From the NCBI RefSeq assembly GCF_946478785.1, contig NZ_CAMLDD010000002.1, positions 62,001-126,000 on the forward strand: a stretch of DNA of 64,000 bases, read 5' to 3'. The notes under the pieces are model-generated. The model ran no database searches. It saw nothing but the letters and a program-made list of their open reading frames with translations, and was not told where the DNA came from. This document shows, piece by piece, positions 28,101 through 38,600 of this stretch. The position numbers were made by a program, and so were the translations under genes. This DNA is from an uncultured Flavobacterium sp. (GTDB lineage: Bacteria > Bacteroidota > Bacteroidia > Flavobacteriales > Flavobacteriaceae). Numbering within the stretch: position 1 is the stretch's first letter; every line of letters starts with the position of its first letter.

Positions 28101-31010
28101 CCAGTTTAATATGAAATCTTTTACTTTTGATAATTGTTCGGGTTTTACCTCCCAAATATCACTACCATCAGGGTTTTTAACAGCACTAAGTACGGGATTA
28201 GTGTCTACTTTAGGATTACAAGTAAAAGGTGTTTTGGTTTTATCAATTACTTCAACTCTAATTAATGAAAGAACTCCATCTATCTTGTAAGGCGTTATTG
28301 GATGTTTCCAATCATTCTGTGTTGTATCACCATTATAAAAAAGGCTTCCGTTTGAATTAAAAATACTTAATTTATCAAAATTTGGGTTAGGAACCGGGTT
28401 GCCATTTGTATCTAATACTTCAGCTCCATTAACATCAATTATAGTAGCATCAGTGGCTCCATATTGTCCATTCGGCCTCAAATCTGACACTAATAAATTC
28501 TCATTCATCTGACAAGCCGTCTCAAATTCAATGAGTGTTGGATTACATACTGTATTGCATTCTTTATTTAGCAACTCCCATTCTCTGCTAAAACGTACAT
28601 TTAAAGCATTTACGTCAGATAACTGTATTAGGTTACCATCGAAATCTGTAGAACCTGTAATTAACGATATACTAATTGTACTTCCTGTTTTTGAGACAGT
28701 AACCACTACTTTGCCATATAACTTATCAAAAGCATTTTGAACATAATTTAATTTTGTTCCTATACTATCAATACAACTCTGGCATGTTATGCTACATGAA
28801 TCATAGATAAACTCTGTACTAGGAGCTAATCCAAATTTTGGATCAGCAGGATCAATATAACATCCGGAATTAGGCGTGGTCAATTTTTTTATGTAATTGT
28901 CCGCATATTCTAATAATGCCTTTTCATTTACCTTAATTTCTTTTTTGAGACTATAGCTGCCAGTATCCAACGTAGCTTTTGACTTAACTGCAGACAGAGT
29001 GGCAGGAATATTACTCCCAGACAGATTAAATGTACCGACAGAGGTAAGAATAGGCGCATCTAATTTTTCATTTCCACAATTATCTTTCAAACCTAATTTG
29101 ACGTCATATACAAAAGGATATAAACCTGTCGGGCAGTAAAAAGGAGAAAATGAACTCGTTTGATCTAAACTATATTCAAACTCATATCCTTCTCCATCGT
29201 TTGTTACTTCAATTGATTTAGAAAGAGTCAGCATATCATTGCTCAAAGGAAATACTCCTGAGGATTGTGATATGTTGTTATCCTTTGGGGTATCAGCATC
29301 AGCAGGTGTAATTTTGTTGAGCAGGTCTGCCGTAGTAATACCATGACCATTTTGATCAGCCTTTTCTTTGGTATCAGTATTTTCATCAGCCAAACCATCA
29401 AGATTAGCAGGTGATTTTCCAGACAAAGCAGTAGCAATTGTTCGCCCTTGCGGGTCAAGGTAGCTCACAGACACTTGTTTGTTAGGGTCTATTACAATAT
29501 TTTTTTTATAATGAGAAGATTCACCTACACTATAGCCAAATAATCTATGCAGTTCTGATGCCGTAGGAGTAGTATAAAAATATTTCATTTCATGACCTGT
29601 ACCTAACTGGTGATCTTCACCAACTCCTCCTTTTCTGGAAATTCTGCCTGTATTGTCAGGCGTGTATTCTATTTGTGAGAAAGGATATAGTCTTGCATCT
29701 GGTACATAGGCCTGATTGGTTCTTAAAGAAAAATCAGCATATCCTGATGGAGAATAATATCTGCTTGACCCTGAAGCTTCAGACATTCCAGAAATAACAC
29801 TGGCACAACTTCCGCCATCCACATCAAAATCTTTATATGAAAACAATTTGCTTTGATTATTTAAATTGTAATCTTTAAAATAATGAATATTAGTATCTTT
29901 ATTGGGTGTAGGCAATACTTCCACAGCCGGTCTTCCCTGAGCATCATAAATAACTTCTCCTACTATGGTTGTGTTATCGGTATTTATTTTGGTTACTGTC
30001 TGTCGATTTCTTAGTGATCCGTCAAAATAGCTTACAATCTCTTTTTTCTTGCCATCCTCAGCATAACTGGCTTGAAATTGCCAGTTTTTGCCAGCTTCAT
30101 GTTCAGAGATAACACTTTGATGCGGCCAGTCTGCTACTGTTGCTTTTGGGCTAGTTCCTGAACTCCAATTTCCGTAATACTTAACAAATTCTGTATTTCT
30201 GCTTATGCCCCGCACTCTGTATATCAAATATCCCTTTCCGTATATTAAGGGTATTTCAAAAGTATTTTTAGATGTTATGATTCTAGTATTATTGAGTTCA
30301 AAATCCCTGTCTGTAAACGGAATCTGATCCCCCGCTAAGTGGGCTGTTATGCTTTCATTACTATAATTATCTATCCAGGTCCATTCTAATTCATATTCTA
30401 AAGCACCTGCCAAAGTTCCCCAATTAATAGTAACTGAACTTGCTTCAGCATTAGTAGAACCTATCGGATTCAGTAATTGTTCGGATACTGAATAATACCT
30501 TCTAGTCTTAAAACCCATATTAACAAAAGCATTATTTGGCACTACGTTTGCGGCACTTGTATTCAATGCTTTATAGGAAATTAATTGTACCCTGATGCCA
30601 AATCTGTTTTCAATTTTTAAATAACTTAAATCATTAAAATTTGCACCTCCACTATTGGCAGGATTTGGATTATAATTTACTACCAATTCTTTATCAAAAG
30701 AAGCATCGCTGGTGCCGTCTTGTTTTAAAGGAGTGATTCTAAAAGTAGCCTTCAATTCATAAGTGACAAATGGTGCTAAATTATTATCAATATTTAATGA
30801 CAAGTAGCAATAGGTGCCTAAATTGTTTTGATTCGGAATACTAGCCTCTGAATCAAAAATAGAAATTGGAGCAGTGCCAAAGCTTGTAATTGCTGTTGGC
30901 TTAAAATTACTATACTCTTTTTCCTGAACTTGTGCGCTGAGTATTATGGTAAAAAATAATAACCCAATTAAATTTATCTTTTTACTTAACACATTCAATG
31001 ATATATTCAT
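19116..31010 (-). CDS. Giant Rhs/YD-repeat toxin (TcC-like) with NAGPA-like phosphodiester glycosidase tip
   Basis: A 3964-residue protein with Sec signal peptide (LIGLLFFTIILSAQVQ). Residues ~1-2260 hold fibronectin-like and DUF6443-type regions (IVSYFDGSLRNRQ) and a thrombospondin type 3 calcium-binding block (~1605-1640, DSDHDGVADDLDNCPNTP). YD repeats begin at about 2270. An insertion of some 600 residues, including a second TSP3 block (~3425-3470), separates GSSRLG from ELSNHLGNVL. The core ends YYPFGQ...MYDPRVGRFFSTDPL...DLEGLEA (to ~3700), the usual autocleavage region. The tip (~3705-3964) matches phosphodiester glycosidase (NAGPA) proteins: NTFYFSQ, FGGGTPLVVDG and the GFDGSTSSTL signature. 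There is no T9SS domain. Its operon also encodes the TcB-like shell and an immunity protein. Confidence 0.88.
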   Translation of the reverse strand: MNISLNVLSKKINLIGLLFFTIILSAQVQEKEYSNFKPTAITSFGTAPISIFDSEASIPNQNNLGTYCYLSLNIDNNLAPFVTYELKATFRITPLKQDGTSDASFDKELVVNYNPNPANSGGANFNDLSYLKIENRFGIRVQLISYKALNTSAANVVPNNAFVNMGFKTRRYYSVSEQLLNPIGSTNAEASSVTINWGTLAGALEYELEWTWIDNYSNESITAHLAGDQIPFTDRDFELNNTRIITSKNTFEIPLIYGKGYLIYRVRGISRNTEFVKYYGNWSSGTSPKATVADWPHQSVISEHEAGKNWQFQASYAEDGKKKEIVSYFDGSLRNRQTVTKINTDNTTIVGEVIYDAQGRPAVEVLPTPNKDTNIHYFKDYNLNNQSKLFSYKDFDVDGGSCASVISGMSEASGSSRYYSPSGYADFSLRTNQAYVPDARLYPFSQIEYTPDNTGRISRKGGVGEDHQLGTGHEMKYFYTTPTASELHRLFGYSVGESSHYKKNIVIDPNKQVSVSYLDPQGRTIATALSGKSPANLDGLADENTDTKEKADQNGHGITTADLLNKITPADADTPKDNNISQSSGVFPLSNDMLTLSKSIEVTNDGEGYEFEYSLDQTSSFSPFYCPTGLYPFVYDVKLGLKDNCGNEKLDAPILTSVGTFNLSGSNIPATLSAVKSKATLDTGSYSLKKEIKVNEKALLEYADNYIKKLTTPNSGCYIDPADPKFGLAPSTEFIYDSCSITCQSCIDSIGTKLNYVQNAFDKLYGKVVVTVSKTGSTISISLITGSTDFDGNLIQLSDVNALNVRFSREWELLNKECNTVCNPTLIEFETACQMNENLLVSDLRPNGQYGATDATIIDVNGAEVLDTNGNPVPNPNFDKLSIFNSNGSLFYNGDTTQNDWKHPITPYKIDGVLSLIRVEVIDKTKTPFTCNPKVDTNPVLSAVKNPDGSDIWEVKPEQLSKVKDFILNWDDSWAQSLLPYHPEYKYLEYSSEICKRTIDFYILKNEGTVPTTAKTPLSSDGYDSYMMNITTYKEANDKGLVDFDSAGNSGKLQIYSNDPYFKPLQSSSPFEDSTLYNMRVGTGSIMYQAINSSYIGESGNNLTMYQAALKGVFCNSFSICDVNNITFSNDIQKDEVWNAYKALYIGLKSKIKHIFINIYAMKSKSFNGCIGTNGSNSITDVLSNNFPQKNILSNYIQNNISTSGSLCESTSALLYQAKQKNFLPADFGYNSGLNPADAVANLVKANHFEYYAQTGNCPLLFDFEMLLNGFFKDPAFTSSISVIDKPFNKQYITKELIKKLMIPAINQTVEGLFQAGLQPLKITTPKVSGSILNMNFTPQTGGGFTTCPIVIELPETGGYTWSNYGSTWKIKNLKQLYYDLGNSDPVNKKYKFSAVAQIGPIGNNTISNEVILTGETCAPIGECGISPNAIGEVLDPNQATNDQGVGCNKKSKFENALIPLFNELKTKGTFNSNTPVDITNYAAYTNSYLKEFFGNAAGITWERNAQNLYIKQGTNIIASIVLQSTTGAGGGNHTAPVIVLMDSYTFRKFDSVTFETANTDSTIPFKLVISGNTNFTTGTAILNGTLKLFNTNFDCCPIASIQDSDHDGVADDLDNCPNTPNTDQLDINLDGIGDACQEVIGCVTTPNINACVNTSDEIAFEKGLKNVINHILSDPASYDEYGNLLVPYRICKDFPLMKDFIANSHLTEHFQALKDRDDSSSCNDKSDVNLYQFQLGKDVDDSISIYFYDENEEQQGGFRLGVRYLITENGEYEKSVFFNKIDIDPEGTISTNYDSKTIKCFDVKVDYKYVIINDLSCYSLTYDFCDFLAPLLPTDTIACELNAQEEIKYEDNFRDVINEAIQNNTVSYVYNMSGTRYDSASSPAMRNFLSDSNLLSRFQKLRDYIGTSSTTYNLQIDLSKFTVFFPNDWQIALQFSSNENTAWEASIYFDIPNNKNISSINKIDITNKNVGRISYLDVNGIMHENEISSIKQSVSLSLNSSQGTDICTFVNENYPNKNTARIAQNTSILGPVVTMDASGVFTNSNISTNSTSKNTSRIAASSITESCSICIPQTVAPVACDEKKAAFISAMNKKIPDYSVPQSTLDNFCNNGYQYISDSYIRYLNELKVEELYDIRFRTLAEFGDTYLHYGFNGINTVIEQYKKYYNENLVNNVLNPDTLNWNDWVETKFKVDNKGKFCPPAALSSLVSPDLPEEKESTCEKLVKNIAEAFSADNYNNLLQEKRKEFMASYIKKAMSEVVETLDMTYYDQEYQYTLYYYDQAGNLTQTVAPEGVKRFLPAEIKAKNALIEAHKVAEDPLSTFTGDVGNLQPNHELKTQYRYNSLNQLVWQSTPDGGITRFAYDKLGRIIASQNAKQLTSTIAKMSYTSYDVLGRINQAGEIDSFVFNAANPSAPVSYSISAEGRLLRTPVPSGATTGIVDSFESNLSKRQVTSTIYDDDPEVETGIKASSLFTTNAVSGFNPAYNNRNRVTGIFYHENYTNPKVFDNAILYNYDVHGNVKEIVNYYTPLKNPNCTQTVINTTTGQKNDCEVHLKRIVYQYDLISGNVNAVKFQPNKPDQYTHRYNYDADNRIVDVETSANGVLWEKDASYQYYPHGPLARVELGDKKVQGVDYAYTLQGWLKTVNGENLANSENDLGQDGSLAGTTKTKDAFGYSLNYYENDYKAISGDTGTDAFRPLMVSRNTTGATLKNLYNGNIKQMTTAIRKNGDQLLAIQKNNYTYDQLNRIKTMTSQAFDAFTMQAVKSYESSYSYDKNGNLQTLRNTAPGLYPNSKTPALPNPEMDNFIYKYIPGTNKLTNVFDVADDIFTETGIDIKQNLTEKEAYRLGDADTYNYVYDAIGQLIKDKNEGLTIEWRVDGKVEKVTNSKSGVIINFEYDGLGNRIAKRVQRGTDIVRTHYARDAQGNVLAVYDENYKANGQGNSNESLYRLKEHHLFGSSRLGLEATELLIYKYMNNSSTYKTAQNLLAKNSSMLAKASILTGTTVIRNYALHFDTNTPTAEWMMQAGNLPVLNPELTSLNLDTNIKLANLNLSNGTYFLGQLQYKGDKEETENTTENVVLTGINNNCLMLTPVSGTFTVTRRNSSTCPLGNEVTLFETNEEGTLEYKTSNLNSSNNVSVGFKINNKFYGFKTTTRRIISSLRGTLQYSDGTNYINITTSLSNNSSVQTLKLEKTLNPNGVGCYIEFFRNGISVAKIPVANRAVATSNIDIVPSAGRITDLKVTKKVVKKITKEITNQVQIVLIKENNGIRPKVTVNQYTKTTSNTPATATSRSYEVTMPANRALTNAQAANGIALNLNTTFAAGTVFSVNGSTLYKDEKLWSTPLNINPAAVPAVGNNQLGGTGTARALGFDMCYFNYGINNIQNAFSFDDATNETITNNPPVSSQGIVMNNDVTRTLGPCLPDTDGDGLFDLYEVNNDLTFIDTDGDGIANHDDKDDDGDGIYTMYEGADPDGDHNPATGTAPLNTNALLSALNPKAITNSIPNYLDIDDDGDGYATWETYEGGKGIINATTSGTPYTLNTDNPNDAIPNYLDPTNGLYTPTLPIAVNNFISLTGDKRYELSNHLGNVLSVISDKKIPSLSSGSLAYFNAEVLNYSDYYPFGQLVPNRHGSSDSYRYGFNGMEKDDELKGEGNSMNYTFRMYDPRVGRFFSTDPLTKEYPMLTPYQFASNTPIAADDLEGLEARVRIKKNTYFVTLKNVNFKFVFRKSTEYFTEAAARNNTPKKDFTINTQMFDYKDKWDYFNADTPQPSKDYTPQGLNIIEGAKTSGRSSENTFYFSQSSSGEWTTGFGDVPSDSKFGFGGGTPLVVDGLKFGETNIYKDNAPENVTKIGIIGRVDPKNWKYLKQKSNGVYSGQNESDVGKTILGYNSKTKNWIIVSQQNGEEGFTLNQIRDYLYSKGFDNVLGFDGSTSSTLSVDGNTKVSPDERKNSTIPTGLNISVPQN

Positions 31011-31173
31011 ATTATAATTATAACGTGATTAACTTATATGTTTAAACCCAGCAAAGGATTTGTTTTTTCATTCTTGATTCCCAAATAATGATTTGGTTAT
31101 AATTGATGCATCTTTATTGATTCTTGAAATGAGATGAGTTGGATCATAGAATCAATTTAATTAAAAGATTTTG

Positions 31174-32439
31174 CTATTCCGTCTTCGGACTATTACTGCG
31201 TGTCTCTTGTATGGTATAAACTCCTTTTTCTGTTTCTTTTTTTACTCTAACTAAGCCTCCCTCTAAGTCATACTCATAAAACGTAGCATAATTATTCTCA
31301 TCCAGTTCTGCCATGAGCTTCTGAGTGTCTTCGTCATAAACGAAACTTTTTAAATTTCCGTTGTAAGGAAAAAACCGAATATCATCAAAATAACAATCCG
31401 CTGAAGTGTTGGTACAATTAAGCGCTATTTCCAACTTTGGATTATGTTGCAGGAAAGTAGGAGAAATTTCTATAATCCCCAAAATACGCTGCCAACCATC
31501 TATGATTGCTCCTGACGGCTTGAAGGTTTGTGAATAAAATGGTACTCCATTAGTGTATGAATTGGTAATGGAAATCATTATATTACTTTCAGAATAAGTG
31601 ATTAGCTGCTGAGAGACATTTTCTTTGACCCAGCCGGAAACAATATATTTGCCTGATTCTGGCATAAACGAACTGTTAGCCAATTCATCAAGTGCTGTCT
31701 GCTCTGCTGCCGAGTACTTTTTTATAACATACTTAACTGTATTTGAAAATGTATTACAGGCTTTTTGCCTTATATAAACATTTTTGTTGAGATAACTATT
31801 TATATTTGCACTACCTAAAATGGCTATAGCATTAATGTTCAAAGCTGACATTCCATTAAATTGTGGCATGTCAACCCAAATTGTTGAATCTAGTGAATAT
31901 TGCCAATTATATTCATTAGCAGCAAAACCTTTGTCAGATTCTATTACTATGTTTTCATTTGTTAGCAGTGTATTGTTTGTTCCAGGATCTTTAATTTTAA
32001 GTAGAGGAATATTAGTTATAGATAATTGGTCATTCCACCATTCCGATATATCATTATAAGTGTTTGTACAATAATTTAAGTTACCTTCTCTTAACCTATC
32101 ATTAAAAGAACCATTTCCTCCACATCCGCCGATGGTTCTATTCCAATTTCTGGAAGACCTTACTTGAATTTTATCCGGAATTCTATTTGCCAATACATCA
32201 ACTGTACTTTCATAATAAGAATTTGTCCCTCTTGGTATACTTTTTAAATCCTGCCTTATTGATGGTACAATACCGTCATTATAAACCAGATTAATGCTTA
32301 TATCATTTCGGCATCCACCTCCGTAGTTTCCTGGTCCAGGGCTAATATAAAGCATTGTCTTTACTCTGTATGAGCCTAAATTTTGCCCAGAGGCCAAGCC
32401 TGAGAACAATAACACTATTAAAAAACTAAATTTATTCAT
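31174..32439 (-). CDS. Secreted Rhs-associated linker protein (CBM-like plus YD end)
   Basis: A 421-residue protein with signal peptide (FLIVLLFSGLASGQ). The middle (about 255-365) looks like a carbohydrate-binding jelly-roll (GKYIVSGWVKE... CYFDDIRFFPYNG). The end has YD-like phrases (LKSFVYDEDTQKLMAELDE, FYEYDLEGGLVRVKKETEKG). In many flavobacterial Rhs loci I recall this C-terminal segment as the tail of the large shell protein; here it is a separate gene with its own signal peptide. It lies between the shell gene (162-bp gap) and the toxin gene (163-bp gap). It may close or cap the shell; this is inference. Confidence 0.65.
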   Translation of the reverse strand: MNKFSFLIVLLFSGLASGQNLGSYRVKTMLYISPGPGNYGGGCRNDISINLVYNDGIVPSIRQDLKSIPRGTNSYYESTVDVLANRIPDKIQVRSSRNWNRTIGGCGGNGSFNDRLREGNLNYCTNTYNDISEWWNDQLSITNIPLLKIKDPGTNNTLLTNENIVIESDKGFAANEYNWQYSLDSTIWVDMPQFNGMSALNINAIAILGSANINSYLNKNVYIRQKACNTFSNTVKYVIKKYSAAEQTALDELANSSFMPESGKYIVSGWVKENVSQQLITYSESNIMISITNSYTNGVPFYSQTFKPSGAIIDGWQRILGIIEISPTFLQHNPKLEIALNCTNTSADCYFDDIRFFPYNGNLKSFVYDEDTQKLMAELDENNYATFYEYDLEGGLVRVKKETEKGVYTIQETRSNSPKTE

Positions 32440-32601
32440 AGATCTGTATTTTATATCAACAATGTGCTGTGCATTTGATTAGATAGCTTATCTTAATATT
32501 TCGGCACAACCAAAACCTTTAAACAGTCATCATCATTATTAAAAAAGCTGCTTTCCTTTAATTATAATTCTATGACTGTGTGTAATGATAATCATCTTTA
32601 A

Positions 32602-35600
32602 CTAAAACCTAGGAGTATCATATCCATTCGCACATGCTACTCTTATTCCTTGGTTTCCCATTGTCGTACCTGCCAATATATTAATTCGCCCCAGATATCC
32701 AGATGAGTTTGGGGCTATAATTGTCTGTATCAAAATACCTCTGTTTGACGAATTTAGGGCACCATGATAAGCAGGTGTAACCTTAAATATTATAGTTTTT
32801 TGATCAGAACTTAAGCTAACACTATATTTTCCGGTCTCAGCCGGCTGTGAAGGGGCTGAAGGATTTAAAAAATTTACTACTGTGGCATTCGTGAGAGTAA
32901 TCCTCATTGGCACATTATAAGTAACTTGATAAATGATATCATCAATTCTTGAAAAACTTTCTCTTCCATCTTTACAACCAATTGTAATATTGGTAACTGG
33001 AGGTGGATCTACAACGACTGGAACACTAATAGGACACTTAGAAGCGTCAATATTTTTAATAGTAGAAAATAGATTTCTAGACATTATGCTTGATGAGCCT
33101 TTAGGTACTTTCAAACTGTTTCTTCCGGTATGAGATTGGCTGGAAACAATGTTTGCTTTATCATTAACAAATCCAAAATGTTTTTTGGTGGTTTCTGTTT
33201 TTTTCTCTTCAAAACCTTCGTACCCTATTTGTTTGTATTTGGAGTTTGAGGCTACTGCCATAGGCAACTTATAGACATATCCATACTGTGCTGCACTGTA
33301 CCTGTCTAAAGCATCTTTGTTTTCAAGTTCTGCTCCGTATGGACTGTATTTAGTCACACTGCTGGCATAAGTCCAATTGGCCTCATCAATTTTCCAAACC
33401 GGAATAAGTGCGGTCGTGTCAAGAACATAAAAAGGATTAAAACTTGCGAAAAAACCTTCTCTTCTGGGATTATTATATTGCCCTTGTGCACTATTTCTAC
33501 CGGTTAAATAAGCATACGATTTTTCGGCTCTCCAGTTTCCTTTAATGTTCCAGAGATACGGGTTTACTTTAACATCATTAGGATATTTGACACCACCTGA
33601 TGGTAAAATCCAATTAGGATCATTTGTTATAACAGTTAGACCTGTAACCGGATCAATTTTCGATACAACACTACTTTGGTTATATTCCGGATAATACGGA
33701 AGATTGGATTCTGTCTGGGTATTCCAATAATCCTTATAAACAACTGCACTGGCATTAATAATTCTAGGATTAAAACTGGAATTGGCAGTGAATCGAAACG
33801 ACTCCTGATCCAATTTTCCATTTTTTATTGGATTAATCATAGAAGTTATCGAGGCCATACTGGCTGATTGCATATTTCTATATCCTGAGCGCACAATTTT
33901 AAAGTTGAAACTATTAAGATCTTCACATTTGTTGATATAAACACCATTTCGATCCATAAGTAACACACCTGTATTGCCAGCATTAAAACCGACAACCCAT
34001 AATTTGTATTGCGGAGGTAAATTTATTCCTAGCGTTTCAGATGACTGCACAACTCCTTCTTTATCCAATACCTGAAGCTCGTCTCCAACATGAAATATTT
34101 TTGACAAATCTTCTGTATAGTTATTTAATCTAAAATAAGGATTACCAGTTGCATTAGAAGAAGTGCTTGGTGCTGTTATAGGGGCATTAGCAATCAGTTT
34201 TCCTTCAATACCAATATTTTGAGAGGCTAATCCCATCCCGTCATACATCCAATAAGCTGGGAAATTGAAGGAATAGTAATGGTCGCTATACTCATTGACA
34301 GTCTCCGTCAGGAGAACTTCCCCCGAACTTGCATCCCACGCAAGGCTTTTTGTAGATACAATTGCCCCTAAATCCATGGCTGTTTTTTCAACTAACATGG
34401 CTGTTTTATGAACATGTTTAGTAGTTACAGCTGTACGAAGCTCGTTTATGTTCGTAGACGATTCTGGAAATACAGTAGGTATAAATATTGGAATTGGAAT
34501 TGGAAAGGTAGGAATCAACATTCCTGCAATATTGGCTTTAAAACCAGAGGTTTCTGTTTTAGCAAAGCTTCGATTAAAATCATTTATTACATCATAATCA
34601 ACACCAATTATTCTTTTAGAAACATTTCCTTTTTCATCAATAGTCGTAATATTATTATCTATATTTTTTTGTTCATCAATATTATACTTGTATTCTACTG
34701 AGGATACGATTTCGTTGGCTTCATTATATATTTCCTCAAAATTCACTTTACCATTCATATCATTAGTTTCAACAGAATAACCTTGTGTCATGGTCAATAG
34801 ATTTCTAACATCTATATTTCCTCCTCTTATGATATTCTTCAACATATCTTTAACGATCTTAGTCGGGGTAATACCATTAATCATTTTCAAATCAGTATAC
34901 AATACCTTAGTTGGAAAATCATAACTGGTATAATGCTTTGTTACCACGCTTCCTGTTGCATGTTTTTTTACTATAATAGTTTCTCCATCATTTTTTCGAT
35001 CCAGATTTCTTACTGTAACTTTACTGTAAGTCACTCTTGATGCCGGAAAGAAATTAGCACCAAATGGTTTTTCTACGTAATTACTTTCCATGGGAGCCGC
35101 AACTGTTTCTGCATAATTTCCTTTGGCATTATAAAAAGGCTCTACAAAAGGATTTTCTGCACACATATTAGGCTCAAAGGTGGCTACACCACTAGATTTT
35201 CCTTTATTGTCAGTATAAGAATAGGTCTGACCATATTCCATGTCATTCAGTTTTGTTCCTGAAGTAACTTCGAGCATTTTAGTCCAATTATCGCTTAACT
35301 TAATAGATTTAACACGAAGGCCTCCACCTAATTTGTGCCCGTCTGAATTTTCTAATCGAATCCAGGATTTTTCAGGTTTAAAAATTCTGGCTCGTCCTTT
35401 GTCTTGTAAATAACCATCTGGCCCATCAAAAATTTCTTTTATAATACTCAAACTACCCCTCAAATTCTTCACAATAGAAGCAAAATCCGTTTCTGCCGGA
35501 TTGTCGTTTATACCGCATGTTAATCTATTCAGAAACGTACGACCAAAGCCCCAGCCAGCTTTGGCGATTGGGTTTGCTTTACCACTTTGCTTATCTTTTG

Positions 35601-38600
35601 CCAAAAGCTCTACAGGAATAGAGGCAATTGTACCTTTGAAATCTGCATTATAGTCAACATTGATGTCATTAACATCACCTATTTTAAAATATCCTGAAAC
35701 ATATTCATAATGCTGTGCATTATCAGACATATTCAGCATAAATTTAAACTGAATGGGTTTGGTTAAATTTTCACTTAAATACTTATCCAGAAATCCTTGT
35801 TTTGTGAGTTTATCATTAGTATCAACAAGATTAACATCACTTAATTTTACATATAAAAACTTTTTATGAGAACTGCCATTATATAATATATTATTATTTT
35901 TAGCATCATAAACAGGTACTGGATTATGCCCAACACCTACAACTTTATACATTTGCATGGCTTTTTTGTTCTGGACATACTGATAATCGTCGCTTTCCGT
36001 TTCTATACTGATTTTTCCACCAGAGGGAAGTTGAACTGATTTAAGATTCCATGAAGCAGTATTAATATCCGCCTGATTTTTAGTTTTATCTATACTAACT
36101 TTTTGTTTATTCTGATCAACAAAAGGAAATTCAGTATTAGATAATGGCGTATTTATATTACCACTGTTAGCAGGATTTTCTTTATAATTCCCCCAAATAT
36201 CAAAACCTTTCATATCATAATTTGGATTGTCAATTGAGTCATCTGATCCATAATTAAAAACATATGGTGTGTATTTCCCCATATTAGAACCTCTATAAGT
36301 AAAGTATACTTTTTCAAGAGTTAACTTTCCGCCATTATTACCTAATTCGCTATTAGTAAGATTAGTACTTTTGTCATTGTTAGAAATGCCTTTACAAAGA
36401 CTATAACTATATACAAAATGAGCAGTTTTAATTGGTTTTATAATGCTTCCTGCAATTTTTGAAGGGTCAAAAATTACACCAGAATCATTGGTTACTTCTG
36501 GTCTTGAATACAACCTAATTGTTTTTATTTTTTTCATTCTGCCTGTGCCTTTACCTCCATTTTCATCAGCAACTGCAATAGCATCTTTTCTGTCTTCAAG
36601 ATCAAAGAATGCCACGTGGGTTTTGGTAACTATCTTATCAAGATATTTAAGTTCTTTTTCACCATATAAATAATTTCCCTTTTGATCGTCTTTTTTAGAA
36701 ATAAGACCCTCGTTATATGTTGCTTTATCTTTTTCAAAAGGCACTCTCCATTTATATATGGGTAGGGTAGTATACTCAAACTTGGTAAAATTACCTAAAT
36801 CATTTACAGTCGGGCCATTATCATCAATATCCTGATAATCAGAAGACAAAACAGTAGATAATAAATAACTATGGGCATAAGGTGGTGTTGAAACCCTGTT
36901 TACATATTGATCGCTGGTATTACTTTCATTTCCATACATAGATCCGTTATATCCTACAAGTCCCGTCGTATTATTACCACTTTGGCTACCAGATACTCCA
37001 GATACGTCAAAAGTCGCTTCTGTTTTTTTAGTATTGTAAGCTGTTTCTCCATACACGTAAGTAGTTCCATCTGCCTGTAGAATTTTCATTCCCGCTGTAT
37101 GATGTGGTGCAGCATTGCCATTTTTAATAATAAACTTATCTCTTGAGGCTTCTGCATTAGTAATTTTTTGAACGACCTGACTGCGACGAAAACGTTTGGT
37201 CCTTTTTATTTCGCTATTTCCATATCTAATGCCATCAGACAAATTAGCACTGGTGTAGGTGTTTTTATTATTTCCGCCAATATCAACTCTCAATGCTTTG
37301 GTCTCGTATAATCTGTCCTTATAAATAGTTTCCGGATCTACAACCGTAGCTCCTACCATCTTGAATGTGACAGGTTCGTAAGTCAAAGCTTTTTTGTCGG
37401 TACTTTTTTCGTTGAAATGAACTAGGACATTGTTATTTTGAAACCACCCCCCTGTTGTACTTTCAGAGGGAGCTTTTTTAAAGTCACCACTTGCATGAAA
37501 TAAATTACCCAAACCTGCTTCAGCTCCAAAATTTTTACTTTCTCCTAAATCTACGACTTCATCGTTGTAGACACTACTTACTTTTGACCTATAGGGCCTA
37601 AACATCCCTGAAACTCCCTGTCCATCTATACTATATATATCATACGTATAATTGGTCACAGGCAGAGCTAATGTGTTTTGATTTATCGTTCTTTCATTTT
37701 CTCTGTTAAAATCCAGGACACCTGACTCAGTTATTTTTTTGTATTCGGTATTTTCATAACCATATGCTTTTTCTTTTTTGTTTTTGTATTCATCCGCAAT
37801 ATTTTGATACGACCCATAGCCAGTCACCTGTACCTGTCCCTCTACACCAAAAACTTCACCTCCAAGGGCTCCGTTAAAAGAAAAGTTTTCATTTCTGAAT
37901 CCGATTCTTTTCGAAGGAGTAAAACTCAAATTATTGAAAGAAATACTTCCTCCGATACCACCACCACCATTAACTTCTTTAATATTTTTATAACCAGTGC
38001 CCCCTGCTGCATCGGTAAATTTGTCCGCAGTTTCTCCTTTTTGGCTTACACTAGCTGAAACATTTAGATTTTCAACGCCTTTTCTACTATTTAAACCTAA
38101 AGAAATAGAACTTTTTAGAGATGTACTTTCACAGCCATTATCTAACATTTTAAGAGAAATACCAATTCTTGGCGTTACTGTGGCACCACCGTCCAGCGAA
38201 CTTGAAAAATTCATTCCTACTGAAATATTATCATTAAAGTTAAATCCTATTCCATAAGAAGGTTTAAATGATATTCCTTCATAATTATTAGATTCCACTC
38301 CAAGTCCAACTCCTAACTGTAAAGCATCAAAACCTGTGTAAGCGGCATTTACTCCTACATTAACACCAACTGTTCTATTTTGCCTTAAGTTGTTTTCATA
38401 AATCATTTCGTCTCCCCTAAAATCATCCGGCAAACCCCGAACCTGTCTTTCTATTTGCCCGACATTGAGATTCCATCCAAGGCCCACCCAGGAAGCTTCC
38501 TGATCCATTGTTACTCCTGAATTGTAAGCAAGATTTAAGGGGTATCCGCCCACATCCATTATTGGAATATTGTAATTAAAATCACCACTTGCTAAATCCA